This document shows positions 1 to 6,411 of a DNA stretch of 7,144 nucleotides, one piece after another. Position 1 is the stretch's first letter. Each line of letters starts with the position of its first letter. Below the pieces are notes generated by a model. The model saw only the letters and a program-made list of their open reading frames with translations. It ran no database searches and was not told the origin of the DNA. This DNA comes from an uncultured Ignavibacteria bacterium (GTDB lineage: Bacteria > Bacteroidota > Ignavibacteria > Kapaibacteriales > UBA2268): assembly GCA_903911805.1 (NCBI GenBank), contig CAIWET010000011.1, positions 1 to 7,144 on the forward strand. Reading direction: 5' to 3'. A program made the translations under genes and the position numbers.

Positions 1-2466
1 AAATCAAAAGAAGATTATAATATTATTAAAAACGAAGGTGAGTTAATTTTTAATAAATTAAAGAAAACTCTAAAAAAAATCAATCTTAATAATTATCATA
101 TCGAACCTACCTTTATTAGTTCTCGTTTTGGAATTCAAGGACGATTGGATTTACTTTTAGAAAGTTCATCTGATTTAAATGAAAAGAACATCGTAGAACT
201 TAAGTCAGGAAAAGTCCCTGGAGTAGATTATGGAATTGCATTTGAAAATAAAATGAGTTTCAATACAGGAATGTGGATCAATCATTATGCACAGGTAATT
301 GGCTATATTATGTTATTGGAGTCAACTTATGTAAATAGAAAAGGTTACTCTGCAATTTTATATGCAAATGATGATTATAATCCATATAGAAATGCACCTG
401 ATAACTTAAGAATACGTGAAGATATTATTGAATTGAGAAATACTGTGCTTTCAATTGAGAATGCAATATTAAGCTATAATTTTTCTATTTTAAATTCATT
501 AAATACTAATACTATTAAGAATTTACCAAAATTTATTAATGAACATATTTTGCATTTTGAAAAAGTATATTCGAATTTATCCATTATTGAAAAAGACTAT
601 TTTCATTTTTTCTATTATTTCATTTTAAAAGAAAACTATATTGGCAAAATTGGCGATAACAATTCAAATGGCTTTTCTGAATTGTGGTTGAGTCATACAA
701 ATATATTAAATGTTAATTCAAATCATATTAGCAATGCAAAGCTATTGATTGAATTATCTGAACTTACTTCACTTTACTTATACTTTGAAGTTAATTTCGA
801 TAATATTAGATCACATTCTTTAAGAAAAGGTGATCCAGTTATAATTTATAAAAATTTTGATGAATATTCTTCACCTTTACGAGATAAAATCAATAAAGGA
901 ACTATTAAAGCAATTGATGACCATTCAATCATAATTAGCTTACGAAATAAACAAACTGATATGAGCATTTTTGAGGACGAATCTACTTGGAATATTGCTC
1001 CAGATTTGATGGATACCTCAACTAAATATGCTTACCAATCAATTTTTAAATTATTATCGAAAACTCCTGATAAGAAAAATGTAATTTTGGGTTTGAATGC
1101 TCCAAAATCTACTACAATAAATGTATTAGAAATAAATAGCTTTATTACAGATAAATGTTTGCACTTGAACCAATATCAAGTAAAGTCTGTTAAAGATTCT
1201 TTAATGGCTGAAGATTATTATTTAATTCAAGGTCCTCCAGGTACTGGCAAAACGTCTTATGTTATATCGTCAATAGCCAATTACTATTATTTTAATTCCG
1301 ATAAAACAATAGTATTATTAGCATATACTAATAGAGCTGTTGATGGTCTTTGCGAAACTTTAATTAAATCTAATGTAGATTTCATAAGAATTGGTTCTAA
1401 GGAAGTAACAGAATTTCCTGAATATTCATTTTTTAATTTGGCAGAAACTATTGAGCTAAAGGATTTATACAAAAAATTAATTAACACAAGAGTTTTTGTT
1501 TCAACTGTAACATCTTTTCAAACAAATTCTGAAATTTCTGATATTAAAAAGTTCGATGTTGCCATTATTGATGAAGCTTCTCAAATATTAGAACCTCATC
1601 TTGTCGGGATATTATCTGATATTGATAAGTTTATTCTTGTTGGAGATGAAAGGCAGCTACCAGCTGTAGTAATCCAGGATAAGCCAAACATTAATATTGA
1701 TAATCTGAAAGAAATTGAACTATTGGATTTAACAGAATCATATTTCTCAAGAATATTAAGAATTTGCAAAAAAAATAATTGGGAAAATGCATTTTCATCT
1801 CTTGTTTTTCAAGGTAGAATGCATATAGATATTCAGGATATTGCAAATATTATGTTCTATGATGGAATTTTAAAAGCTGATGATAAAAATGTGAGGCAAT
1901 ATTCTACAAAGTCATTCCTTTCTTTTCAAAATGATAATTTATCTAAATTATTTCAAAATAGAGTAATTTTTGTAAATACACCAATTGATAAAAATCAGAA
2001 AACTAATAAATTTGAAGTAGATTTAATTTCAAAAATCACTCAATTGATTAAATGGGATAATCCTATTAACAATAATTCAATAGGAGTTATATCTCCTTTT
2101 AAATCTCAATGCTCACTAATCCAGAATAATTTAAACTATGATTTAAAGGAAACTATATCAGTTGATACGATTGAACGCTTCCAAGGTGCTGAAAGAGATA
2201 TCATCTTTTTATCCCTTTCAACCAATAGTTCTTTCTTTTTGAGTAGAATTACTTCTCAGATATTGATTGATGACAAAATTATTGATAGAAAATTAAATGT
2301 TAGCATAACTCGTGCTAAAGAATACTGTATCATATTGGGAAATAGAGAGATACTATCCAAAGACAGTGTTTATCAAAAGTTAATAAATTACATTGAAAAG
2401 TACCATTTATTAATAAATTTTGAAGAATTAAAAATAATACTTGACAACGTAGAAAAAATTGTTTAA
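1..2466 (+). CDS. Dna2-like nuclease-helicase (Cas4/RecB-type nuclease fused to SF1 helicase), 5' end outside window
   Basis: The frame is open from base 1 to the TAA at 2464-2466 (821 codons), so this is a C-terminal fragment. A TTG at 145 could be mistaken for a start, but it encodes the Leu inside the nuclease motif GxxGxxD (GIQGRLD, residues 44-50 counted from base 1). Other nuclease motifs are ELK (66-68) with SGK following, and QVIGY (98-102, QxxxY). These form a PD-(D/E)XK core as in Dna2, Cas4 and AddB. A beta-barrel-like segment (about 270-320, starting LRKGD) precedes the helicase. Helicase motifs are LNQYQ (389-393), Walker A GPPGTGKT (411-418), AYTNRAVD (441-448), Walker B DEASQ (524-528), GDERQLP (548-554), QGRMH (604-608), VDTIERFQGAERD (721-733) and NVSITRAK (766-773). 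All core ATPase motifs look intact. The expected role is ATP-driven 5'-3' unwinding with single-strand DNA cleavage in repair or replication; a defence role cannot be excluded. No cysteine occurs before residue 386. The call is firm at family level; the cellular role is inferred. Confidence 0.9.
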   Translation, partial: KSKEDYNIIKNEGELIFNKLKKTLKKINLNNYHIEPTFISSRFGIQGRLDLLLESSSDLNEKNIVELKSGKVPGVDYGIAFENKMSFNTGMWINHYAQVIGYIMLLESTYVNRKGYSAILYANDDYNPYRNAPDNLRIREDIIELRNTVLSIENAILSYNFSILNSLNTNTIKNLPKFINEHILHFEKVYSNLSIIEKDYFHFFYYFILKENYIGKIGDNNSNGFSELWLSHTNILNVNSNHISNAKLLIELSELTSLYLYFEVNFDNIRSHSLRKGDPVIIYKNFDEYSSPLRDKINKGTIKAIDDHSIIISLRNKQTDMSIFEDESTWNIAPDLMDTSTKYAYQSIFKLLSKTPDKKNVILGLNAPKSTTINVLEINSFITDKCLHLNQYQVKSVKDSLMAEDYYLIQGPPGTGKTSYVISSIANYYYFNSDKTIVLLAYTNRAVDGLCETLIKSNVDFIRIGSKEVTEFPEYSFFNLAETIELKDLYKKLINTRVFVSTVTSFQTNSEISDIKKFDVAIIDEASQILEPHLVGILSDIDKFILVGDERQLPAVVIQDKPNINIDNLKEIELLDLTESYFSRILRICKKNNWENAFSSLVFQGRMHIDIQDIANIMFYDGILKADDKNVRQYSTKSFLSFQNDNLSKLFQNRVIFVNTPIDKNQKTNKFEVDLISKITQLIKWDNPINNNSIGVISPFKSQCSLIQNNLNYDLKETISVDTIERFQGAERDIIFLSLSTNSSFFLSRITSQILIDDKIIDRKLNVSITRAKEYCIILGNREILSKDSVYQKLINYIEKYHLLINFEELKIILDNVEKIV

Positions 2467-2653
2467 TTTTGTAATAAGTTTATTGTTAATAGGTTTAATA
2501 TCGAATAGAATTTTACATAATTAGTTTGTAAAAATATAGTAAAGACAATTTATAGCCACATAATTACCTCTATATGAATTTATAGAAAAATTTATTTTTA
2601 ATTAAAGTTGAGTTTTTTTCATTTTTTATGATTAAAATATCAATAAAACATAG

Positions 2654-2661
2654 TAAATTTG
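2654..2661 (+). promoter_or_regulatory. Possible Bacteroidota-type -7 promoter element upstream of wbaP-like gene
   Basis: TAAATTTG matches the TAnnTTTG consensus known for the primary sigma factor of Bacteroidota. It lies about 95 bases before the ATG at 2756, which would give a leader of roughly 85-90 bases. No good TTTG/TTG element sits 19-21 bases upstream, and such octamers arise often in DNA this AT-rich. A TATAAT at 2724-2729 is an alternative with an equally poor upstream partner. Confidence 0.25.
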
Positions 2662-2743
2662 TATTTTGTGTATGATTATGTTAAACAAATGGAGAAAAGT
2701 CAAGATTGGTGAATGGTACTGTTTATAATTATGTGTTTAATTT

Positions 2744-2748
2744 AGGAG
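2744..2748 (+). promoter_or_regulatory. Shine-Dalgarno of the wbaP-like gene
   Basis: AGGAG is followed by a seven-base spacer to the ATG at 2756-2758. It is one of only two strong ribosome binding sites in the window and fixes the start of the sugar transferase. Confidence 0.85.
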
Positions 2749-2755
2749 CAAGACG

Positions 2756-4228
2756 ATGGAAGTACCAACATTGAATCAATTGACAAAGTTGATGTCGGCC
2801 GATTCGGTCGAACTAATCAATAAAAAGGATATACTTTCAAGCAAAATAAAAGCAGGGCTTTTATTCCTTTTTACAGATGCTGCCGTAATATGCTTAACTT
2901 TTTTAATGAGTGTTGCATTCAGAAATTTACTTTGGGGTTCTGATTCTCCAATAATAAATGGTGCACCTTATTTAGGCATTACACTCTTCTTATTGCCCAT
3001 TACTTTCTTTTTAGCCAAACTTTACCCAGGCTATGGTATTGATGTAGTTGATGAAATTCGTACAATTACTATTGGTACTACTATTGTATTTGGTGTATTG
3101 GCTACTATGTCTTTCTTATTCAAAGAATTATGGGAATATTCAAGATTTGTTTACCTTTCTACTTGGGTATTATCTCTGCCATTGCTTCCATTAGGACGCT
3201 CTCTTATTAGGAACACTTTTTCTAAAAAATCTTGGTGGGGAATGCCTGTTATGATTATTGGTGCTGGCAAAGCTGGCGATGAGGTAATCAATACTCTATT
3301 GAAACATAGAAATGTTGGACTCAAACCTGTTGTAGCCATCGATGATCACTCAGACAAATGGGGATATATAAGAAATGTTCCAGTTGTTGGTGGTATTGAA
3401 ATCATTCCACATTTAAAAGCAAAATTAAATATTGATAATGTTATTATTGCAATTCCGAGTGCTACTCGTCAGCAATTAAATAATATTGTCAATGAAGTCT
3501 CCAAGCATTTCAATTCAACTACTATTATTCCTGAAATTTATAATTCTTCGAGTTTATGGGTTTCATCAAAGAATATTAATGGTATACAAGGTTTAGAAGT
3601 AAAGCATAGATTGACTACTTTAAGAGCAAAAGTTGGCAAGCGTATTATGGATATTATATTAACATCCATACTAATATTGCTATCTTCACCAATTTTCTTA
3701 ATAGTTCCTTTATTAATTAAATTAGATTCAAAAGGAAGAGTTTTCTTTACTCAAATGAGATCTGGAATCAATTTCAAAACATTTACTATGTTAAAATTCA
3801 GAACTATGCATTCTGATGCTGAAAAAAGGCTTAATGATGTTTTGGGTAGCAACGAGGAATATAAAAAAGAATATGCGTTATTTCATAAATTGATTGATGA
3901 TCCAAGATTAACTAGAGTAGGGAAATTCCTTAGAAAATTCAGTATAGATGAACTTCCAAATTTCTTTAATGTAATTAAGGGAGATATGAGTTTAATCGGT
4001 CCGAGAGCTTATATGCCATCTGAATTGAACAAGATTGGCAGTAAAGCCAGTATTATTCTGCAAGTAAAGCCAGGCGTTACTGGATTATGGCAAGTGACCG
4101 AAGGTTTATCTTACTTTGAAAGCAGAGTAAATACTGATGTTTATTATTTAAGCAATTGGTCTTTATTCTTAGATGTATATATTTTTGTTAGAACTATTGC
4201 TGTTGTTCTAATGGGAAAGAATAATTAA
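2756..4228 (+). CDS. wbaP: Undecaprenyl-phosphate sugar-1-phosphate transferase, WbaP-like
   Basis: This 490-residue inner-membrane enzyme should transfer a sugar 1-phosphate from a UDP-sugar to undecaprenyl phosphate, the first membrane step of capsule, O-antigen or exopolysaccharide repeat-unit assembly. Four hydrophobic segments (about 32-56, 71-90, 103-123, 129-149) precede a nucleotide-binding-like middle domain with GAGKAG at 169-174. The C-terminal catalytic domain begins with KRIMD (295-299) and a membrane hairpin broken at SP (311-312), followed by KFRTM (347-351), the DELP segment with the Asp398-Glu399 catalytic pair, GPRAY (415-419) and GLWQV (443-447). The full three-part length, the FHKL segment before DDPRLTRVG (376-389) and Tyr after GPR point to the WbaP branch rather than WcaJ. 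The usual GR after GLWQVS is replaced by TEG. Sugar specificity (galactose in the name-giving enzyme) cannot be read from sequence. AGGAG at seven bases supports the start. No other polysaccharide gene is in view. Confidence 0.9.
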   Translation: MEVPTLNQLTKLMSADSVELINKKDILSSKIKAGLLFLFTDAAVICLTFLMSVAFRNLLWGSDSPIINGAPYLGITLFLLPITFFLAKLYPGYGIDVVDEIRTITIGTTIVFGVLATMSFLFKELWEYSRFVYLSTWVLSLPLLPLGRSLIRNTFSKKSWWGMPVMIIGAGKAGDEVINTLLKHRNVGLKPVVAIDDHSDKWGYIRNVPVVGGIEIIPHLKAKLNIDNVIIAIPSATRQQLNNIVNEVSKHFNSTTIIPEIYNSSSLWVSSKNINGIQGLEVKHRLTTLRAKVGKRIMDIILTSILILLSSPIFLIVPLLIKLDSKGRVFFTQMRSGINFKTFTMLKFRTMHSDAEKRLNDVLGSNEEYKKEYALFHKLIDDPRLTRVGKFLRKFSIDELPNFFNVIKGDMSLIGPRAYMPSELNKIGSKASIILQVKPGVTGLWQVTEGLSYFESRVNTDVYYLSNWSLFLDVYIFVRTIAVVLMGKNN

Positions 4229-4234
4229 TCTGAT

Positions 4235-4672
4235 ATGGAAATCATTGAATTTAATGAAATTGATGATTTATCAAAAGAATTAATTGCAAAAGCAATAAAA
4301 ATTCGAGAACGAGCATATGCCCCATATTCTAATTTTAAAGTTGGGGCAGCTCTTTTTTCTGATGATAATACTTTTTTTGAAGGTATTAATATTGAATCGT
4401 CAGATTATACTTTAACAACTCACGCAGAGATGCAAGCGATTAATGCTATGGTTGTAAGTGGTTGTTTGGCTTTTAAAGCAATTGCTGTAGTATTAAATTC
4501 CTCAACTGGATTAAGCGTTCCTTGTGGACTTTGCAGACAAAAAATGGTTGAATTTGCTAAAAATGACAATGTCCGTATTATTGGGTATAACCTTAATAAT
4601 CCGGACATTGTTAATATATGGCAACTGAATGAACTAATCCCATATCAATTCAATAAATTAAGCTTAGATTAA
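4235..4672 (+). CDS. cdd: Cytidine deaminase
   Basis: This 145-residue cytosolic enzyme should deaminate cytidine and deoxycytidine to uridine and deoxyuridine in pyrimidine salvage. It shows the family order: substrate-pocket segment APYSNFKVGAAL (29-40), NIE (52-54), zinc/proton-shuttle motif HAE (63-65, catalytic Glu65) and PCGLCRQ (96-102, zinc ligands Cys97 and Cys100). The length equals the short tetrameric class, but the first zinc ligand is His63, as in the long dimeric E. coli type, where short enzymes usually have Cys. The ATG follows the wbaP-like stop by six bases with no strong Shine-Dalgarno (a GGGAAAGA stretch is too distant), which suggests translational coupling and one transcript. 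Its stop overlaps the stop of the convergent gene by four bases. A related nucleoside deaminase specificity is possible, but the full motif set makes cytidine the likely substrate. Confidence 0.9.
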   Translation: MEIIEFNEIDDLSKELIAKAIKIRERAYAPYSNFKVGAALFSDDNTFFEGINIESSDYTLTTHAEMQAINAMVVSGCLAFKAIAVVLNSSTGLSVPCGLCRQKMVEFAKNDNVRIIGYNLNNPDIVNIWQLNELIPYQFNKLSLD

Positions 4673-5148
4673 TCTGCTTTATTACCCTTTTTATTTTTCA
4701 TATTCTTCATTATTATTTTCTGAACTTCTTCTTTGAATTTGTGTTCAAAAACTAAATATTTTGCATAATTTTCTTCACTTAAAATTCCTTTTATTGAATT
4801 TCTGGAATCTTCCATTGTTGTCATAAATTCTTTTTGAGAATTTTCGACTTTTTGAGTTTTAGCTTTAATTTCATCTTTGGCAGCATTACGTTTAACCGCT
4901 GATTCTAAATCTTCAACTGCAATGTCTAAATTGCTTTTCTTTTCTTCTACCTTTTTCTCGATTGATGAATATTTAATTAGAAAAGCATCAGATTGTTGCT
5001 CACTAAGATTCAATATTTCCAATAACTTAATCTTCTTCAGTTGTTGAATTCTTTCTTTTGCCTTAAATGCTGGTTGTGAAAAAATATTAGTTGATAAAAA
5101 GGCAAACAGCATCATCAAAACACCAGTTTTAATTAATAATTTTTGCAT
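4669..5148 (-). CDS. Exported Spy/CpxP-like helical protein (LTxxQ-type, CnrX-like fold candidate)
   Basis: The 159-residue product has a Sec signal peptide (hydrophobic 8-23, likely cleavage near Ser24/Gln25) and should be periplasmic. The mature part looks almost all helical and charged. It contains two LTxxQ-like motifs, NLSEQQ (47-52) and ILSEEN (122-127), separated by a long charged helix (about 60-118). This is the layout of the Spy/CpxP/CnrX superfamily: chaperones, stress sensors or metal sensors. By eye the mature part has 26 Lys, 3 Arg, 17 Glu and 6 Asp, so it is net basic. It has no Cys and one His (136), so metal binding of the CnrX kind is not evident. The start is fixed by AGGAG seven bases upstream, inside the previous gene, with a 20-base overlap. 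It is last in the sigma operon and so probably a feedback or sensor component. Family recognition rests on pattern only. Confidence 0.65.
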   Translation of the reverse strand: MQKLLIKTGVLMMLFAFLSTNIFSQPAFKAKERIQQLKKIKLLEILNLSEQQSDAFLIKYSSIEKKVEEKKSNLDIAVEDLESAVKRNAAKDEIKAKTQKVENSQKEFMTTMEDSRNSIKGILSEENYAKYLVFEHKFKEEVQKIIMKNMKNKKGNKAD

Positions 5149-5779
5149 TTTCTAACTCCTCTATTAGTACTTGAAATTGTTGTTCATCTAAATTATTTAA
5201 ATTATTCATTATATCTGTTTCATTGAAATCATTTGAGAATTTTCCATCATTATCTGAAATTGTATCAATTAAATTATCTGATATTTCATTATTAATAGAA
5301 TGATCTACCTCATCATTATCAAGTTGATTTATATTCATAACTGAATTGTTAACAAGTGTTTCATTGATTATGTCCTCATAATTATCATTATCAACTAAAG
5401 CCGCTACTTCATTTGATTTAATATTAGTTATTGAATCTGAATCAGATGATTTTTTATCAAAATACCCATTTGAAAACATTACTACAAAAATTATAACAGC
5501 TGCAGCTGGAATCAACATTCTTTTAAAATTAAATGGTTTTTTCTTTACCGATAATTTATTCTGAACTTTAATTGATAAATTCCTGGTTCTTCTTTCGAAT
5601 TGATCATAATATGCATCATTTCCGATTAAAGAAGTTATTAATTCTTCGTATTTAGAATCATATTCTAAATCTTCTGGAATTTCAACTTTTGATTCATTCT
5701 TAGCTTTTTCATTTTTTGCTAATCGAATTTTATGATGTATTGGTAATTTTTCAATAATTTTATTTTTTGTATCTTTCAT
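5129..5779 (-). CDS. Single-pass membrane protein, putative anti-sigma factor
   Basis: I do not recognise a named family. The 216-residue product has a basic, helical N-terminal part (1-87), one transmembrane segment (about 88-104, after the basic stretch KKKPFNFKR) and a C-terminal part (111-216) presumably in the periplasm. That part is very rich in Asn (22), Asp (15) and Glu (10), has only three Lys and no Arg, and ends in an amphipathic stretch, LDEQQFQVLIEELENAKI (197-214). There is no Cys, so it lacks the zinc HxxxCxxC motif of ZAS anti-sigma factors. The role is inferred from context: its ATG overlaps the sigma factor stop as ATGA (5776-5779), the usual coupling of a sigma factor and its membrane-bound inhibitor, and a GGTGA (5783-5787) sits just upstream. 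The Spy-like gene follows. It could instead be a structural membrane protein, but position and topology favour anti-sigma. Confidence 0.6.
   Translation of the reverse strand: MKDTKNKIIEKLPIHHKIRLAKNEKAKNESKVEIPEDLEYDSKYEELITSLIGNDAYYDQFERRTRNLSIKVQNKLSVKKKPFNFKRMLIPAAAVIIFVVMFSNGYFDKKSSDSDSITNIKSNEVAALVDNDNYEDIINETLVNNSVMNINQLDNDEVDHSINNEISDNLIDTISDNDGKFSNDFNETDIMNNLNNLDEQQFQVLIEELENAKIIN
5156..5160 (-). promoter_or_regulatory. Shine-Dalgarno of the Spy-like gene, inside the upstream gene
   Basis: On the minus strand this reads AGGAG, seven bases from the ATG at 5148-5146. It lies within the last codons of the putative anti-sigma gene. It supports the short start of the Spy-like gene and independent initiation despite the 20-base overlap. 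Confidence 0.8.
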
Positions 5780-6351
5780 ATTTCACCGTTAATAGTAGTT
5801 TTTAATCCCTCAGATATTTTTTTTAATGCTTGATGGTAATTAGCTTTTAAGCCACCAATAGAAGTTCCTAATAATTTTGAAATCTCTTCATAAGTTAATT
5901 CCTCAAATTGCCTCAAAATAAAGGTTTCTCTCTGCTTTACAGGTAATTTTGCAATTAATTTATTCAATTTTTCTGATAATTCCGCCCCTTCTATTATTTG
6001 GTCAGGTTTTGGGTAATTAGAAACTAAATCAAAATTCTCATCAGCATTACTAATTCTAAACAATTTTTTAAATTTATTTCTTGTAATTACATTATTGCAA
6101 TGATTAATAGTAATTTTATAAATCCAAGCTTTCATACTACTCTGAAATTTGAATCTCGGTAAAGAATTAATTGCTTTTATAAATACTTCTTGTGAAGCAT
6201 CATCAGCATCATCATAATCTTTTAAGTATCTATAAGATGTTGCATATACAAAATTTTGATATTTTCTTACGAATGAATTAACAGCAATATCTACATTGCC
6301 ATTTGAATACTCATTTAATATATCAATATCGTTTTCTAAAACCAAAATCAT
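5776..6351 (-). CDS. ECF-type RNA polymerase sigma factor (sigma-70 family)
   Basis: The 191-residue protein has the two-domain plan of group 4 (extracytoplasmic function) sigma factors. The region 2 domain is about 24-90, with the core-binding/-10 segment around DADDASQEVFIKA (48-60) and the region 2.3/2.4 helix around MKAWIYKITINHCNN (73-87). A linker follows (about 91-127), then the region 4 helix-turn-helix domain (128-183) with LPVKQRETFILR (136-147), LTYEEISKLLGTS (152-164) and GLKANYHQALKKI (167-179). Region 4 ends in KANYHQA rather than the common KSRLHRAR, a variant familiar from Bacteroidota/Chlorobiota sigma factors. The ATG at 6351 gives a normal N-terminus with no strong Shine-Dalgarno. 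It is the first gene of a tightly overlapping three-gene unit and should direct transcription of an envelope-related regulon, probably including itself. The family call is certain; the inducing signal is unknown. Confidence 0.95.
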   Translation of the reverse strand: MILVLENDIDILNEYSNGNVDIAVNSFVRKYQNFVYATSYRYLKDYDDADDASQEVFIKAINSLPRFKFQSSMKAWIYKITINHCNNVITRNKFKKLFRISNADENFDLVSNYPKPDQIIEGAELSEKLNKLIAKLPVKQRETFILRQFEELTYEEISKLLGTSIGGLKANYHQALKKISEGLKTTINGEI

Positions 6352-6411
6352 CTATAAATCAATTTCCAAATAATTACAATTATATAACACCACCAAATCA
6401 GAATGGTTTAA
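6352..6411 (-). promoter_or_regulatory. Gap between rsmE and the sigma gene, possible promoter region
   Basis: Sixty bases separate the rsmE stop from the sigma start, the only non-coding stretch within the minus-strand cluster. It contains a small palindrome, ATAATT-AC-AATTAT (6370-6383). On the minus strand it reads TATAATTG, one mismatch from TAnnTTTG, without a well-placed upstream element. It could carry an autoregulated sigma promoter or be a spacer in a four-gene transcript. No terminator hairpin is visible. Confidence 0.25.

Larger units (their letters stand above)
2467..2755. other. AT-rich intergenic region between helicase and wbaP-like gene
   Basis: This 289-base gap has stops in all frames and no recognisable gene. 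It holds a weak six-base hairpin (TCTATA at 2569-2574 with TATAGA at 2581-2586, loop of six), a few T runs around 2613-2628, a possible promoter near 2654 and the Shine-Dalgarno of the next gene. No convincing intrinsic terminator for the helicase gene is visible, because the hairpin is short and has almost no GC pairs. Bases 2681-2720 are noticeably less A/T-only than the rest and could be a transcribed leader. Confidence 0.5.

Noticed and set aside
130..306. Cas4 of a CRISPR-Cas system
   Set aside because: The nuclease core resembles Cas4, but it is fused to a complete SF1 helicase, lacks the cluster cysteines, and no repeat array or other cas gene is present.
1287..1487. Minus-strand open frame of 66 codons inside the helicase gene
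   Set aside because: It is antisense to the region between Walker A and Walker B, shows no family motif and has no ribosome binding site; a chance shadow.
1810..1824. QGRMH instead of the usual QYRMH in the helicase, read as a possible inactivating change
   Set aside because: The functional Arg-Met-His are kept and every other ATPase motif is intact, so this is more likely a subfamily variant than a defect.
2547..2585. Direct repeat AATTTATAG (2547-2555 and 2577-2585), spaced 30 bases apart
   Set aside because: A nine-base A/T-dominated repeat is expected by chance in such AT-rich intergenic DNA; no third copy or extended similarity was seen.
2569..2586. Intrinsic terminator for the helicase gene
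   Set aside because: The six-base stem has a single GC pair and is not followed directly by a T tract, so it is too weak to support a terminator call.
3151..3339. Minus-strand open frame of 62 codons inside the wbaP-like gene
   Set aside because: It is antisense to conserved coding sequence, with no recognisable protein and no upstream signals.
4420..4608. Minus-strand open frame of 62 codons inside cdd
   Set aside because: It lies opposite the zinc-site motifs of cytidine deaminase, whose codon constraints explain the open frame.
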